Below, in pieces: positions 1-9,557 of a stretch of DNA of 64,000 nucleotides. This stretch comes from Pseudomonas mandelii. Lineage in GTDB: Bacteria > Pseudomonadota > Gammaproteobacteria > Pseudomonadales > Pseudomonadaceae. Under the pieces are notes generated by a model. That model was not told where the DNA came from. It did not search any database and saw nothing but the letters and a program-made list of their open reading frames with translations. Position 1 is the stretch's first letter. Every line of letters begins with the position of its first letter. The translations under genes were made by a program, and so were the position numbers. Where the stretch lies: NCBI RefSeq assembly GCF_024138395.1, contig NZ_JAMYDU010000003.1:372001-436000 (forward strand), in the 5' to 3' direction.

Positions 1-636
1 TGCTTCACCGATGTTGGCAGCACAGTGCATTGGCAGCACATCGGCGGCAGGCAGCAGGAAGTTCTGCACCGAGAACATGGCTTTCTTCATTTCACCGGCG
101 TAACGCATGCCGGCGATCAGCACTTTTTTCTGTGCGAAGTTGAGGATCACGCAACCGTCGGAGTTGGTGCCGTCACGCTCTGGCACGCATTCGAAGTTGG
201 CGACGTTGAGAACTTGCCACTCTTCACGGCCAGCCGGGTTGTACTGGGCCGGGTTGATGAACAGGCAACGACCGAACAGGTTCTGCCAGGCAGTCTGGGT
301 GGTCATCTTCACGGCCAGGTAGTGCTCTTCGGCAGCGCCTACATGCACGTGGGAAACGAAATGCTCTTGCGCGTTGTTGAAGGCCTCGACGCGAGCCCAC
401 AGGGCATCGAACTTGTCGGCCGGGAACTTGCGGTTGATCGGGCCCCAGGCGATGGCGTCCTGGGTGGTCGGCTCTTCAACGATGAAACGATCGACTGGCG
501 AACGGCCGGTACGGTGACCGGTGCGAACAACCAGCGCGCCGGTATCGGCAAGCTCGCCTTCACCGCGATTCAGGGCTTCTTTAACCAGATCATCAACACT
601 CAGATCGGTGTACACGGCGTTATTGGCTTGCGTCAT
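1..636 (-). CDS. pckA: Phosphoenolpyruvate carboxykinase (ATP), N-terminal part
   Basis: Catalyses the ATP-dependent conversion of oxaloacetate to phosphoenolpyruvate in the cytosol, the first step of gluconeogenesis. The reverse strand from ATG at 636 ([13 protein letters not shown]) reads 212 codons without a stop and runs off the window at ...HCAANIGEA, just before the kinase P-loop expected outside the window. Conserved family segments are visible: [12 protein letters not shown] near residue 45 and the [13 protein letters not shown] region. The product is a truncated view of a gene of about 510 codons; the gene itself shows no sign of damage. Upstream, 679-703 holds a small inverted repeat. 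Confidence 0.93.
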   Translation of the reverse strand, partial: MTQANNAVYTDLSVDDLVKEALNRGEGELADTGALVVRTGHRTGRSPVDRFIVEEPTTQDAIAWGPINRKFPADKFDALWARVEAFNNAQEHFVSHVHVGAAEEHYLAVKMTTQTAWQNLFGRCLFINPAQYNPAGREEWQVLNVANFECVPERDGTNSDGCVILNFAQKKVLIAGMRYAGEMKKAMFSVQNFLLPAADVLPMHCAANIGEA

Positions 637-678
637 GAGGTTCCCCGTCGGCCAGTGGCCGAGTGCTCCAAACGTTTT

Positions 679-703
679 GTAGTAGAAAGTCGTGCACTAC
701 TAC
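679..703 (-). promoter_or_regulatory. Inverted repeat upstream of pckA
   Basis: GTAGTAG and CTACTAC arms separated by 11 nt lie 43-67 nt upstream of the pckA start codon. This could be a 5'-UTR hairpin or an operator. There is no direct evidence for either. Confidence 0.3.
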
Positions 704-815
704 CGCGAAAAAAGTGGGCCGGATTATGCCAGAAAAGCCCAAAAAGTGTAGGGCCCTCCCGTCAGAACGGCGTTATTCCGGCGCTTAGCAGTGAATTTAC
801 CTGCACTGAAACGTT

Positions 816-1718
816 TTAGTGGCGGGTATCTGACGGCGTATCGACCCCGGCACCCGCAAACAATTGGGTGATATCGGCCGCGTCGAACAGGTAGCGTTCG
901 TTGCAAAACTGACAATCGATCTCGACAGCGCCACCATGTTCGACGACCAGTGCCTGGGCATCATCCAGACCCAAACTGACCAGCGCATTGCCCGAGCGTT
1001 CCCGAGAGCAGCTGCAATGGAAGCGCAGGTTCTGCACGTCAAACAGGCGCACTTGTTCTTCATGATAGAGGCGATGGAGCACGGTTTCATTGTCCAGGCT
1101 CAACAATTCATCCGCCGTCAGGGTACTGGCCAGGGCAGTGATGTGCTGCCAACTGGCGGCGCGTTCTTCTTCGTCTTTCAGACGGTCGGCAGGCAATTGC
1201 TGCAGCAACAGGCCACGGGCTCGGCGGCCATCGGCGTAGAGCCAGAAACGCGTGCCGACCTGCTGAGACATGACGAAGTAGTTAGTGAAGCACTCCGACA
1301 GGGTTTCGCCGTCGAGGTCGACGATGCCTTGGTAACGCTGACCCTGAGTCGGGTCGACGGTCAGCGCCAGCACACCATTGGGCATCAGGTCGGCGAGGGT
1401 CGCATCGGGGGCAATCTGGTCGGCTTCGTAACGCGCCAGGCCACGGATTTCGCGCTCGCTGGAGCATTCGATCATCAGCAAAGGCACCGGGCCTTCGGAA
1501 CGGGCCTGCAGAATCAGCAAGCCATCGAACTTCAAGGTGCCAACCAGTAACGCTGCCGCCGCCATCAGTTCGCCCAGCAGTTGCGCGACTGGCTCCGGAT
1601 AGGCGTGTTTGGCGAGGACTTCGGCATAGCTACGCTCCAACCCAACCAGCTCGCCGCGGGTGTCGCTGTCATCGAAGATGAAGCGTTGGGTGTAGTCGTT
1701 ATCCGATAGATTGGTCAT
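816..1718 (-). CDS. hslO: Redox-regulated chaperone Hsp33
   Basis: Cytosolic holdase chaperone activated by oxidative unfolding. The C-terminal zinc/redox switch is visible as HCSC followed about 28 residues later by CQFC, the four cysteines of the Hsp33 family. The N-terminal domain carries the expected segments [19 protein letters not shown] and [11 protein letters not shown] chose ATG at 1718 ([13 protein letters not shown], 300 aa) over the upstream ATG at 1745 because the nine extra residues are not family-like. It lies 222 nt downstream of hslR on the same strand, the usual hslR-hslO arrangement. The gap contains a 9-bp inverted repeat at 1809-1827 with no T-run, so read-through is possible. 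Confidence 0.93.
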   Translation of the reverse strand: MTNLSDNDYTQRFIFDDSDTRGELVGLERSYAEVLAKHAYPEPVAQLLGELMAAAALLVGTLKFDGLLILQARSEGPVPLLMIECSSEREIRGLARYEADQIAPDATLADLMPNGVLALTVDPTQGQRYQGIVDLDGETLSECFTNYFVMSQQVGTRFWLYADGRRARGLLLQQLPADRLKDEEERAASWQHITALASTLTADELLSLDNETVLHRLYHEEQVRLFDVQNLRFHCSCSRERSGNALVSLGLDDAQALVVEHGGAVEIDCQFCNERYLFDAADITQLFAGAGVDTPSDTRH

Positions 1719-1940
1719 AGGTCTGGGTATCTGAAAGGGTGACAAAAAAGAAAAATCGCGTCATCCGCCGTTTGCGGCGGGCAAAGTTCAGCCGTAAGGG
1801 CATTTTATGAACAATCCGGGATTGTTCCAAGCAAGGTCAAACCTCGGTTTTCGACGAACGGCGTTTTCATTTTGCCGCGTCGAGAACACCCATATGGCTA
1901 CACAGGTGCGCGATTGCAAGTCTGTGCCCGACGGCCGTCA

Positions 1941-2348
1941 CTACTCGTCGTTGCTGTTGCCGCGAAACTTGAACAGATCCCGGCGCTGCTTCTTACTTGG
2001 CTTGCCATCGGTGCTCACGCCCAATGACCCAGCCTTGCGCATGGCCGCAGCCGCTTCGCGTTTGGCGATGCTGGCTTCGGTTTCGGCATACAGGGCCTGA
2101 GCCTCCGGCGCGCCACGGCGCACGCTCGACAGCGCCTGGACTACCACGGTGCGCTCCTCGAAGCCGGTGCGAATCTGAAACTCATCGCCGACCCTCGGCT
2201 CCTTGCCTGGCTTGCAGCGCTCGCCCCGGCAATGCACCTTGCCACTCTCAATCGCGGCCTTGGCCAAGGCACGTGTTTTATAAAAACGCGCGGCCCACAA
2301 CCATTTATCGAGACGGACCTTGTCGTCCTCTTCGCTTTTTTGTGCCAT
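1941..2348 (-). CDS. hslR: Ribosome-associated heat shock protein Hsp15 (S4 domain)
   Basis: Binds free 50S subunits carrying nascent chains and helps recycle stalled ribosomes after heat shock. The S4 RNA-binding fold occupies about residues 10-70 (VRLDKWLWAARFYKTRALA, then the GKVHCRGERCKPG loop). A basic, alanine-rich tail (KREAAAAMRKAG...KKQRRDLFKFR) completes a 135-aa protein of normal family length. It starts at ATG 2348 and faces the divergent rim operon across 107 nt (to 2456), so both promoters must lie in that short interval. It is probably followed by hslO in one heat-shock unit. Confidence 0.92.
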   Translation of the reverse strand: MAQKSEEDDKVRLDKWLWAARFYKTRALAKAAIESGKVHCRGERCKPGKEPRVGDEFQIRTGFEERTVVVQALSSVRRGAPEAQALYAETEASIAKREAAAAMRKAGSLGVSTDGKPSKKQRRDLFKFRGNSNDE

Positions 2349-2455
2349 TGGATGACCTCATTCTGAAATATCGATGAACTGTACTACCGTTTCTGTCGTG
2401 CCATGAATCCTCACACTGTGGATTAGAATGCAGGCATTCCCCCGCACGTTGAGGG

Positions 2456-2566
2456 ATGGAAATCCGGGCAGTAGATATCTGTCGCCTTTTACCCATTATT
2501 CTGCGTGAATACCGCGAATTCGGCCGCACGCGGTCTGAGCGGTTTTTGCCGGTTGAGCACTTTTGA
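2456..2566 (+). CDS. Candidate RimA-like small protein (36 aa)
   Basis: A 36-codon ORF, starting MEIRAVDICRLLPIILREY and ending RFLPVEHF, sits immediately before rimB. Its TGA (2564-2566) overlaps the rimB TTG start (2563-2565) as TTGA, which points to translational coupling. The weakness is the start: GAGGG directly abuts the ATG, and an in-frame TGA at 2450 rules out an earlier start. The rim operon of P. fluorescens SBW25 is described as rimABK, and no other ORF here could be rimA. I do not recall the true RimA sequence, so identity is inferred from position only. Confidence 0.45.
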   Translation: MEIRAVDICRLLPIILREYREFGRTRSERFLPVEHF

Positions 2567-3042
2567 AGACATTTGACCATTTGACCGTTATCGGTCTGCG
2601 CGAGTGGGTGGCGCTTCCGGATTTGGGAGTCGCTGGCCTTCGGGCAAAAATCGACACCGGCGCCAGCACCTCCAGCCTGCACGCCACCGACATCGAGCCG
2701 TTCGAGCGCGATGGGGAACAGTGGGTGCGCTTCACCGCGCACCTGGGCACGGTAGTGCAGCTGCGTCACCGACGCTGCGAAGCCCCGCTGGTAACGAGGA
2801 AAACCATTAAAAGCTCTAATGGCCATGCGCAGATGCGCTATGTGGTCAGCACCACCCTGGCCCTCGGTGATCGGGTCTGGCGGGTCGAGTTCACCCTCGC
2901 CTGCCGCAAGTCCATGCGTTATCGCCTGTTACTCGGTTCCAAAGCCCTGATCGACGGCCAGTTGGTGGTCAATCCGGGCATTAAGTATGTACAAGACAAG
3001 CCGGTGTTCCCGGTATCTACCTTCTCCACAGGTGTTGCATGA
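2563..3042 (+). CDS. rimB: RimB, retropepsin-like ATP-dependent zinc protease family
   Basis: A 159-aa protein of the family annotated as putative ATP-dependent zinc protease (retropepsin-like fold). The aspartic-protease-like motif [14 protein letters not shown] is at about residues 28-41 and the family signature [20 protein letters not shown] is near the C-terminus. In P. fluorescens the protein works with the S6 modification enzyme RimK. The start is an unusual TTG at 2563: an in-frame TGA at 2554 excludes anything upstream and the next ATG is about 90 codons in. TTG use fits coupling to the preceding small ORF. Its stop overlaps the rimK start (ATGA). Confidence 0.88.
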   Translation: MKTFDHLTVIGLREWVALPDLGVAGLRAKIDTGASTSSLHATDIEPFERDGEQWVRFTAHLGTVVQLRHRRCEAPLVTRKTIKSSNGHAQMRYVVSTTLALGDRVWRVEFTLACRKSMRYRLLLGSKALIDGQLVVNPGIKYVQDKPVFPVSTFSTGVA

Positions 3043-3944
3043 AGATCGCTGTGCTGTCGCGGAACCCGCGTCTGTATTCCACCCGTCGTCTGGTCGAAGC
3101 CGGTATGGAGCGTGGCCATGAAATGGTGGTGATCGACACCCTGCGCGCCTACATGAACATTGCCAGCCACAAGCCGCAGATCCACTACCGTGGCAAACCG
3201 CTCGAGGGTTTCGATGCAGTGATCCCGCGGATCGGCGCATCGGTAACGTTTTATGGCTGCGCGGTGTTGCGTCAGTTCGAAATGATGGGCGTGTTTCCGC
3301 TCAACGAATCGGTAGCCATCGCCCGTTCGCGGGACAAACTGCGTTCGCTGCAATTGCTGTCGCGCCGGGGAATCGGTTTGCCGGTCACCGGTTTTGCCCA
3401 CTCCCCGGATGACATTCCCGACTTGATCGAGATGGTCAACGGCGCGCCGCTGGTGATCAAGGTGCTGGAAGGCACTCAGGGCATCGGTGTGGTGCTGTGT
3501 GAAACTGCGACGGCGGCGGAGTCGGTGATCGAGGCGTTCATGGGCCTGAAGCAGAACATCATGGTTCAGGAATACATCAAGGAAGCCGGCGGCGCGGACA
3601 TTCGGTGTTTTGTCGTCGGCGACAAGGTAATCGCGGCGATGAAACGCCAGGCCAAACCGGGGGAGTTTCGCTCCAACCTGCATCGCGGCGGCAGTGCGAG
3701 CCTGATCAAGATCACGCCGGAAGAACGCATGACCGCATTGCGTGCAGCGAAGGTCATGGGGTTGGCGGTGGCGGGGGTGGATATCCTGCGCTCCAATCAC
3801 GGGCCGCTGGTGATGGAAGTGAACTCGTCGCCGGGGCTGGAAGGGATTGAAACCACCACCGGGAAGAACGTGGCGGGGATCATCATCGAGCATCTGGAGA
3901 AAAATGGCGGGCCGAATATGACTCGGACCAAAGGGAAAGGTTGA
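3039..3944 (+). CDS. rimK: Ribosomal protein S6 glutamate ligase RimK
   Basis: ATP-grasp ligase that adds glutamate residues to the C-terminus of ribosomal protein S6, altering ribosome function and global translation. The 301-aa length is typical. Visible elements are the N-terminal domain ([20 protein letters not shown]), the ATP-grasp core ([19 protein letters not shown], about residues 138-156; [19 protein letters not shown]) and the metal-binding end [17 protein letters not shown] (about 257-273). The ATG overlaps the rimB stop by four bases, so the two are co-translated. A long REPIN follows directly after the stop. Confidence 0.95.
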   Translation: MKIAVLSRNPRLYSTRRLVEAGMERGHEMVVIDTLRAYMNIASHKPQIHYRGKPLEGFDAVIPRIGASVTFYGCAVLRQFEMMGVFPLNESVAIARSRDKLRSLQLLSRRGIGLPVTGFAHSPDDIPDLIEMVNGAPLVIKVLEGTQGIGVVLCETATAAESVIEAFMGLKQNIMVQEYIKEAGGADIRCFVVGDKVIAAMKRQAKPGEFRSNLHRGGSASLIKITPEERMTALRAAKVMGLAVAGVDILRSNHGPLVMEVNSSPGLEGIETTTGKNVAGIIIEHLEKNGGPNMTRTKGKG

Positions 3945-3948
3945 AGCG

Positions 3949-4040
3949 AAAAGATCGCAGCCTCGCTTCGCTCGACAGCTCCTACAGGGGATCGCATTCT
4001 CCTGTAGGAGCTGTCGAGCGGAGCGAGGCTGCGATCTTTT
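3949..4040. repeat. REPIN, GTAGGAGCTGTCGAG type
   Basis: Two nearly perfect 40-nt inverted arms (3949-3988 and 4001-4040) separated by 12 nt between the convergent rimK and envZ. They can form a very stable hairpin and may act as a bidirectional transcription stop. Confidence 0.85.
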
Positions 4041-4046
4041 CAGCCG

Positions 4047-5360
4047 TTAAACCGCATCCCTTGGCAACATCAACCCCAGCGGCAACCGCACCCGCGCTTC
4101 CAGCCCCCCGCCGGAGCGGTTGCGCAATTCGACATTCCCGCCATGCATCGAAGCGATCCGCTTCACGATTGCCAACCCCAATCCGGTTCCCTTTCCACCC
4201 CGGGCCCGATCGCCACGGGTGAACGGGTTGAAGATCGCCTCCAGCTCCGACGGGTCGATTCCCGCGCCACGGTCCATGACGCTCAGTACCACATACGGCG
4301 CACTGGTATCCCCGGATACATAGGCCGCCACTTCCACTCCACTGCCGGCGTGATGCAAGGCATTACCGATCAGGTTGTTCAACAGCCGCTTCATCGATAC
4401 CCGACGCAGCGGGAACGGCTGGATCGGTTCCAGGCGCAAGTGCACTTTCTCTTCGTTCTGGTTGTACGGCGCGGCAACTTCGCGAACCAGCTCGCTCAGG
4501 TCCACTTCCTCCACCGACTCGTCACGTCCATCACGAATGAATGCCAGGAACTGATCCAGAATCGCGTCCATGTCTTCGATGTCGCGGATCATGTCGTCCG
4601 TCAGGTCACTGTGGGCGCCCATCAGCTCCAGGGACAGCCGCAAACGGGTCAGCGGCGTGCGCAGGTCGTGGGACACACCGGCCAGCATCAGTTCGCGTTC
4701 GCGCCCCGCCTGTTCAACGTCTTCAGCCATTTGGTTGAAGGCGCGATAAACCTCAGTCATCTCGCTCGGTGTATCGCTGATCGGCAGGCGCACGCTGCGA
4801 CCCTGACCGAGTTGTCTCGCGGCATAAACCAGACGTTTCAGCGGTTGATTGAGCTGGCTGACGAAGATCCACGCCGAGGCGGTGGACAGCAGGCCAATGG
4901 CGAGGAACCAGCCGAGCACGTTCCAGATTTTCTGGCCGCGCAATGGGTGCGGGTACAGCGGCACTTTCAGCCAGCCATCGCCCAGGCTGGGCGCCCGGAC
5001 CCACAGCGCCGGCGGTGAGTGCATGCGTAATCGCACTTCGGTGTCGGCACCCAGTTCGGCCTGCATTTGTCGTTGATAAATCTCGCTGTAGGGCCAGTGT
5101 TGCTCGCCTTCCGGCACACCAGCGCCCACCACCCGGATCAGGGTCGCGGCATCGGCGATTTTAGTGCGATTTTCTTCGTCGGCAGCCCAATAGGCGCGTA
5201 GCGTCAGGGCGACGCCGTGGCTGTATTGGCGATCCACCAGCACATCTTCGTTCATCAACAGATAAACCAGGGTCAGCGCCTTGGAGAACAGGACGACGAT
5301 CAACACCAGCCACAGGGTGCGGGAGAAGAAGCTCTGGGGGAACCAAACAGGGGTTTTCAT
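4047..5360 (-). CDS. envZ: Osmolarity sensor histidine kinase EnvZ
   Basis: Inner-membrane sensor kinase that phosphorylates OmpR. The 437-aa protein shows TM1 (about residues 14-36), a periplasmic domain, TM2 (about 152-170, VLGWFLAIGLLSTASAWIFV), a HAMP linker (QLNQPLKRLVYAARQLGQG), the H-box AGVSHDLRTPLTRLRLSLE and the ATPase N-box LNNLIGNALHHAG with G-boxes DRGAGID and GKGTGLGLAIVKR. It lies 114 nt downstream of ompR on the same strand. That gap contains a REP-like element, so kinase expression may be tuned relative to the regulator. Confidence 0.94.
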   Translation of the reverse strand: MKTPVWFPQSFFSRTLWLVLIVVLFSKALTLVYLLMNEDVLVDRQYSHGVALTLRAYWAADEENRTKIADAATLIRVVGAGVPEGEQHWPYSEIYQRQMQAELGADTEVRLRMHSPPALWVRAPSLGDGWLKVPLYPHPLRGQKIWNVLGWFLAIGLLSTASAWIFVSQLNQPLKRLVYAARQLGQGRSVRLPISDTPSEMTEVYRAFNQMAEDVEQAGRERELMLAGVSHDLRTPLTRLRLSLELMGAHSDLTDDMIRDIEDMDAILDQFLAFIRDGRDESVEEVDLSELVREVAAPYNQNEEKVHLRLEPIQPFPLRRVSMKRLLNNLIGNALHHAGSGVEVAAYVSGDTSAPYVVLSVMDRGAGIDPSELEAIFNPFTRGDRARGGKGTGLGLAIVKRIASMHGGNVELRNRSGGGLEARVRLPLGLMLPRDAV

Positions 5361-5378
5361 GAGTAACCGCTACACACT

Positions 5379-5466
5379 TGCAGGAGCGAGCATGCTCGCA
5401 TATTGCGGATCGCGGGTCTGCGGGAAAGGTCATCTGGCCCCTTGCCCGCAAGACCCGCTCCTACAA
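5379..5466. repeat. REP-like inverted repeat inside the ompR-envZ operon
   Basis: Diverged arms containing GGAGCGAGCATGCTCGC and GCCCGCAAGACCCGCTCCTAC lie between the ompR stop and the envZ start. It is less symmetrical than the other REPINs in the window. Confidence 0.6.
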
Positions 5467-5474
5467 ATCACCAA

Positions 5475-6215
5475 TCACTTCGTGGCGGCGCCATCCGGAA
5501 CGAACACATAACCCACGCCCCAGACGGTCTGGATGTAGCGTGGTTTGGACGGATCGGGCTCGATCATCCGGCGCAGACGGGAGATCTGCACGTCGATGGA
5601 ACGCTCCAGGGCATCCCATTCGCGGCCACGGGCCAGGTTCATCAGTTTGTCGCGGGTCAGTGGCTGACGCGCGTTCATGACCAACGCCTTGAGCACCGCG
5701 AACTCACCGGTGGTGAGCATGTGCACTTCGTCACCGCGCTTGAGTTCGCGGGTGGCCAGGGACAGTTCATAGTCACCGAAGGTCACGCTTTCGTCTTCGC
5801 TACCCGGGGCGCCTGGCACCGGGGTTGCCTGACGACGCAGAACGGCCTTGACCCGCGCCATCAGCTCGTCCGGGTTGAACGGCTTGGCCAGGTAATCGTC
5901 GGAGCCTAGTTCGAGGCCCTTGATGCGGCTAAGCTCATCGCCCTTGGCGGTCAGCATGATGATTGGAATCTGATTGTTCGCCGTGCGCAGGCGGCGGCAA
6001 GCGGTCAGGCCGTCTTCGCCGGGCAGCATCAGGTCGAGGACGATCAGATTGAACACTTCACGCGCCAGCAGGCGGTCCATTTGTTCAGTGTTCGGTACGG
6101 CGCGGGCACGGTAGCCCTTGCTGACGAAAAAGCGTTCCAGCAGGCTGCTCAGCCCAGGATCGTCGTCAACAATAAGAATTTTTTCGCCTTCAGCATTGTT
6201 TGCAGTGCTGCTCAT
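5475..6215 (-). CDS. ompR: Two-component response regulator OmpR
   Basis: DNA-binding regulator of the osmotic/envelope response and partner of EnvZ. The receiver domain (residues about 10-125) has the acidic pair IVDDDPG, the phosphoacceptor in LIVLDLMLPGEDG, the conserved T in IIMLTAKGDE and the K in DDYLAKPFNPDEL. The C-terminal winged helix (about 145-240) ends with the family signature RYIQTVWGVGYVFVP. It starts at ATG 6215 and is divergent from tex, with a 359-nt intergenic region between them. Confidence 0.95.
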   Translation of the reverse strand: MSSTANNAEGEKILIVDDDPGLSSLLERFFVSKGYRARAVPNTEQMDRLLAREVFNLIVLDLMLPGEDGLTACRRLRTANNQIPIIMLTAKGDELSRIKGLELGSDDYLAKPFNPDELMARVKAVLRRQATPVPGAPGSEDESVTFGDYELSLATRELKRGDEVHMLTTGEFAVLKALVMNARQPLTRDKLMNLARGREWDALERSIDVQISRLRRMIEPDPSKPRYIQTVWGVGYVFVPDGAATK

Positions 6216-6362
6216 TGGATGCTCCTTTGATCTCGGCGCGCATTATGGCGTAGCTGCCGTTATACGCACCGTGTGCATTGTTAGCAGATTTTTCCTTCAC
6301 CGCCAGAAAACCGGGCATTGTGCCTACAACCCGCGATGCCCCCGAATGGACAAAACGCTGGT

Positions 6363-6368
6363 TATAAT
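6363..6368 (+). promoter_or_regulatory. Consensus -10 box upstream of tex
   Basis: A perfect TATAAT stands in the otherwise gene-free 6216-6574 interval between divergent ompR and tex. No good -35 lies 17 nt upstream. It would give a leader of about 200 nt for tex. I see no other feature in this interval. Confidence 0.35.
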
Positions 6369-6574
6369 GCGCGGCCTTTTGTGTCAGGCAACGTCTGATC
6401 GTTACTGTAAACAGCCGCTTTTTTTCATGGCGCTGGCAGTAATTGTTCGATTTCACGGGTCAACGGGAAGCCTGTTGGCTCAGGTAGCGGCGCACGCCAG
6501 GCCGCTCAACCAGACTCGCCGAGCCCTTATCTCTGCGCCTGCGAGCCTGCTTTCACAATTTGTCAGGTGGTTTT

Positions 6575-8899
6575 ATGGACAGCATCAACAGCCGCATCGC
6601 CGAGGAACTCGGTGTACGCCCACAACAGGTCGAAGCGGCCGTCGCGCTACTAGATGAAGGATCTACCGTTCCCTTCATCGCCCGCTACCGGAAAGAAGTG
6701 ACCGGCAGCCTCGATGACATCCAGTTGCGTCATCTGGAAGAGCGTCTGCGCTACCTGCGAGAACTCGACGAACGGCGGATCAGCATCCTCGCCAGCATTC
6801 AAGAACAGGGCAAACTGACCCCGCAACTCGAACGCGACATCAAACTCGCCGACACCAAGACCCGTCTCGAAGACTTGTACCTGCCGTACAAGCAGAAGCG
6901 CCGCACCAAGGGCCAGATCGCCCTGGAAGCCGGCCTCGGCGAGTTGGCCGACGGCCTGTTCAACGACCCCTCGCTGGCCCCGGAAACCGAAGCCGCGCGC
7001 TTCATCGACGCCGAAAAAGGCGTGGCCGATGTGAAAGCCGCCCTTGAAGGCGCCAAGTACATCCTCATGGAGCGCTTCGCCGAAGACGCTGGCCTGCTGG
7101 ACAAGTTGCGCAACTATCTCAAGCAGGAAGCCACCCTCAGTGCCCGCGTGATCGCCGGCAAGGAAGAGGAAGGCGCCAAGTTCCGCGACTACTTCGAACA
7201 CGACGAACCGCTGAAAAGCATGCCATCGCACCGCGCGCTGGCGATTTTCCGTGGCCGCAACGAAGGCATTCTCAGCTCTGCATTGAAAGTCGGCGACGAA
7301 CTGCCGGGCACCATGCACCCGTGCGAAGGCATGATCGGCCAGCAATTCGGCATCCAGAACCAGAACCGTGCCGCCGACAAATGGCTGGGCGAAGTGGTGC
7401 GCTGGACCTGGAAGGTCAAGCTCTACACCCACCTGGAAACCGACCTGCTGGGCGAGCTGCGCGACGGCGCGGAAACCGAAGCGATCAACGTGTTCGCGCA
7501 CAACCTGCACGACTTGCTGCTGTCGGCCCCGGCCGGCCCGCGCGCCACCCTTGGCCTCGACCCGGGTCTGCGCACCGGTTGCAAGGTTGCCGTGGTCGAT
7601 GCCACCGGCAAGCTGCTGGATCACGCCACGGTTTACCCGCACGTACCGCACAACAAGTGGGACCAGACCCTCGCCGTGCTCGCCGCCCTGTGCGCCAAGC
7701 ATTCGGTGGACTTGATCGCCATCGGCAACGGCACCGCCAGCCGTGAAACCGATAAGCTCGCTGCTGAGCTGATCAAAAAATACCCAGCCATGAAGATGAC
7801 CAAAGTCATGGTCTCCGAGGCGGGTGCATCGGTGTACTCGGCGTCGGAACTGGCCTCCAAGGAATTCCCGGACCTCGACGTATCGATCCGTGGCGCAGTG
7901 TCGATTGCCCGTCGCTTGCAGGATCCGCTGGCTGAGCTGGTGAAGATCGATCCGAAATCCATCGGCGTCGGCCAGTACCAGCACGACGTGTCGCAGCTGA
8001 AACTGGCGCGTGGCCTGGATGCGGTGGTCGAGGACTGCGTGAACGCCGTGGGCGTCGACGTCAACACCGCCTCCGTGGCGCTGCTGGCCCGTATCTCCGG
8101 CCTCAACGCGACCCTGGCGCAGAACATCGTCAGCCACCGCGACGAGCACGGTGCGTTCAAAACCCGCGCGGCGCTGAAGAAAGTCGCACGATTGGGTGAG
8201 AAAACCTTCGAACAGGCGGCGGGCTTCCTGCGCGTGATGAACGGCGACAACCCACTGGATTCGTCCGCGGTTCACCCGGAAGCCTATCCGTTGGTGCAGC
8301 GAATTGCCGCTGAAACCGACCGCGATATTCGCTCGCTGATCGGCGACGCGAGCTTCCTCAAACGCCTCGATCCGAAGAAGTACACCGACGAAACATTCGG
8401 TCTGCCAACGGTCACCGACATCCTGCAAGAGCTGGAAAAACCCGGTCGCGACCCGCGTCCCGAGTTCAAGACCGCCGAGTTCCAGGAAGGCGTCGAAGAC
8501 CTCAAAGACTTGCAGCTGGGGATGATCCTCGAAGGCGTGGTGACCAACGTGACCAACTTCGGCGCGTTCGTCGACATCGGCGTGCATCAGGACGGTTTGG
8601 TGCACATTTCCGCGCTGTCGGAGAAGTTCATCAAGGATCCGCGCGAAGCGGTGAAGGCCGGTGATGTGGTCAAGGTGAAGGTCATGGAAGTCGACATCCC
8701 GCGCAAACGCGTTGGCCTGTCGATGCGCATGAGCGACACCCCGGGCGAGAAGATCGACGGTGCCCGTGGCGCACGTCCGGGTTCGGCACCACGCCAATCC
8801 CAGAACACCGCACCGCGCAAGGAAACCACGGCAGCAGCCCCGGCCAACAACGCCATGGCCTCGCTGTTCGCTAACGCCAAACAGTTGAAAAAACGCTGA
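6575..8899 (+). CDS. tex: Transcription accessory protein Tex (YhgF family)
   Basis: Large RNA-binding protein linked to transcription and stress tolerance. The 774-aa product shows the Tex N-terminal helical region ([20 protein letters not shown]), the YqgF/RNase H-like core ([19 protein letters not shown], about 325-343), a helix-hairpin-helix region ([20 protein letters not shown]) and a C-terminal S1 domain ([19 protein letters not shown]...LVHISALS, about 645-715). I chose ATG 6575 with AGGTGG seven nt upstream over the TTG at 6560. The TGA overlaps the start of the next gene (TGATG), so the thioesterase is translationally coupled. Confidence 0.95.
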   Translation: MDSINSRIAEELGVRPQQVEAAVALLDEGSTVPFIARYRKEVTGSLDDIQLRHLEERLRYLRELDERRISILASIQEQGKLTPQLERDIKLADTKTRLEDLYLPYKQKRRTKGQIALEAGLGELADGLFNDPSLAPETEAARFIDAEKGVADVKAALEGAKYILMERFAEDAGLLDKLRNYLKQEATLSARVIAGKEEEGAKFRDYFEHDEPLKSMPSHRALAIFRGRNEGILSSALKVGDELPGTMHPCEGMIGQQFGIQNQNRAADKWLGEVVRWTWKVKLYTHLETDLLGELRDGAETEAINVFAHNLHDLLLSAPAGPRATLGLDPGLRTGCKVAVVDATGKLLDHATVYPHVPHNKWDQTLAVLAALCAKHSVDLIAIGNGTASRETDKLAAELIKKYPAMKMTKVMVSEAGASVYSASELASKEFPDLDVSIRGAVSIARRLQDPLAELVKIDPKSIGVGQYQHDVSQLKLARGLDAVVEDCVNAVGVDVNTASVALLARISGLNATLAQNIVSHRDEHGAFKTRAALKKVARLGEKTFEQAAGFLRVMNGDNPLDSSAVHPEAYPLVQRIAAETDRDIRSLIGDASFLKRLDPKKYTDETFGLPTVTDILQELEKPGRDPRPEFKTAEFQEGVEDLKDLQLGMILEGVVTNVTNFGAFVDIGVHQDGLVHISALSEKFIKDPREAVKAGDVVKVKVMEVDIPRKRVGLSMRMSDTPGEKIDGARGARPGSAPRQSQNTAPRKETTAAAPANNAMASLFANAKQLKKR

Positions 8900-9282
8900 T
8901 GGAGATCCCGGCCGGCTTGACCGAAAGTGCGTTTTTCAAGCTGCTGGGATGTCGCTTGCACAGTCTGGAAACCGGGGTGGCGCAAGTCGCCCTGGCGCTT
9001 GAGCCAGAACTGCGCAATCGCGGCGGCAAACTGCACGGCGGCGCTTTGTTCAGTCTGGTGGACATTGCCATGGGGCTGGCCTGTTCCAGCACCCACGGCT
9101 TTGACCAGCAGAGCGCAACTATCGAGTGCAAGATCAACTACATCCGCGCCGTCGCCGACGGTGAAGTGATGTGCACGGCACGGGTGCTCCACCCGGGCCG
9201 CCGCACGCTGGTGGTCGAAGCCGACGTGATGCAAGGCGACAAACTCGTCGCAAAAGCACAAGGCACGTTCGCTGTCCTGTAG
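8899..9282 (+). CDS. PaaI/YbgC-type hotdog thioesterase
   Basis: A 127-aa single hotdog-fold protein, probably an acyl-CoA thioesterase. The core motif NRGGKLHGGALFSLVDIAMG (about residues 44-63) with HGG followed by SLVD is the PaaI-type active-site loop and helix; the segment ATIECKINYIR and the late segment GRRTLVVEADVMQGDKLVAKAQGTF match the family. It starts within the tex stop codon, so it forms an operon with tex. The natural substrate cannot be told from the sequence. Confidence 0.85.
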   Translation: MEIPAGLTESAFFKLLGCRLHSLETGVAQVALALEPELRNRGGKLHGGALFSLVDIAMGLACSSTHGFDQQSATIECKINYIRAVADGEVMCTARVLHPGRRTLVVEADVMQGDKLVAKAQGTFAVL

Positions 9283-9323
9283 CTACTCGTCATCAATTTG
9301 AGTTAATTTCAGCGCAATGAAAA

Positions 9324-9417
9324 CCTGTGGGAGCGAGCCTGCTCGCAATGGCGGTGTGTCAGACGACCTAAATGTTGACTGACAGTCCCCCATCGCGAGC
9401 AGGCTCGCTCCCACAGG
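9324..9417. repeat. REPIN, GTGGGAGCGAGCCTGCTCGC type
   Basis: Inverted arms 9324-9350 and 9391-9417 in the thioesterase-gshA gap. Confidence 0.85.
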
Positions 9418-9557
9418 GATTGTGCAATTCCTGACTGACCGGCATCAGGCCTGTGCGGCTCGAAAAAACCAGGCGAAAACGCCAGTTTTAACTTCACCCT
9501 TGTAGACCGTCTTGCCCACCCCCATATTGGGGCGACTGACGCGTGAAGGAATCCAAC

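Noticed and set aside
1797..2100. Forward 97-codon frame between hslO and hslR
   Set aside because: Runs into the 3' end of hslR in antisense, with no SD and no domain-like composition.
6650..8797. 715-codon open frame on the reverse strand opposite tex
   Set aside because: Shadow of a long high-GC gene; the sequence is His/Val/Arg-rich without domain motifs, while the forward frame is a full Tex protein.
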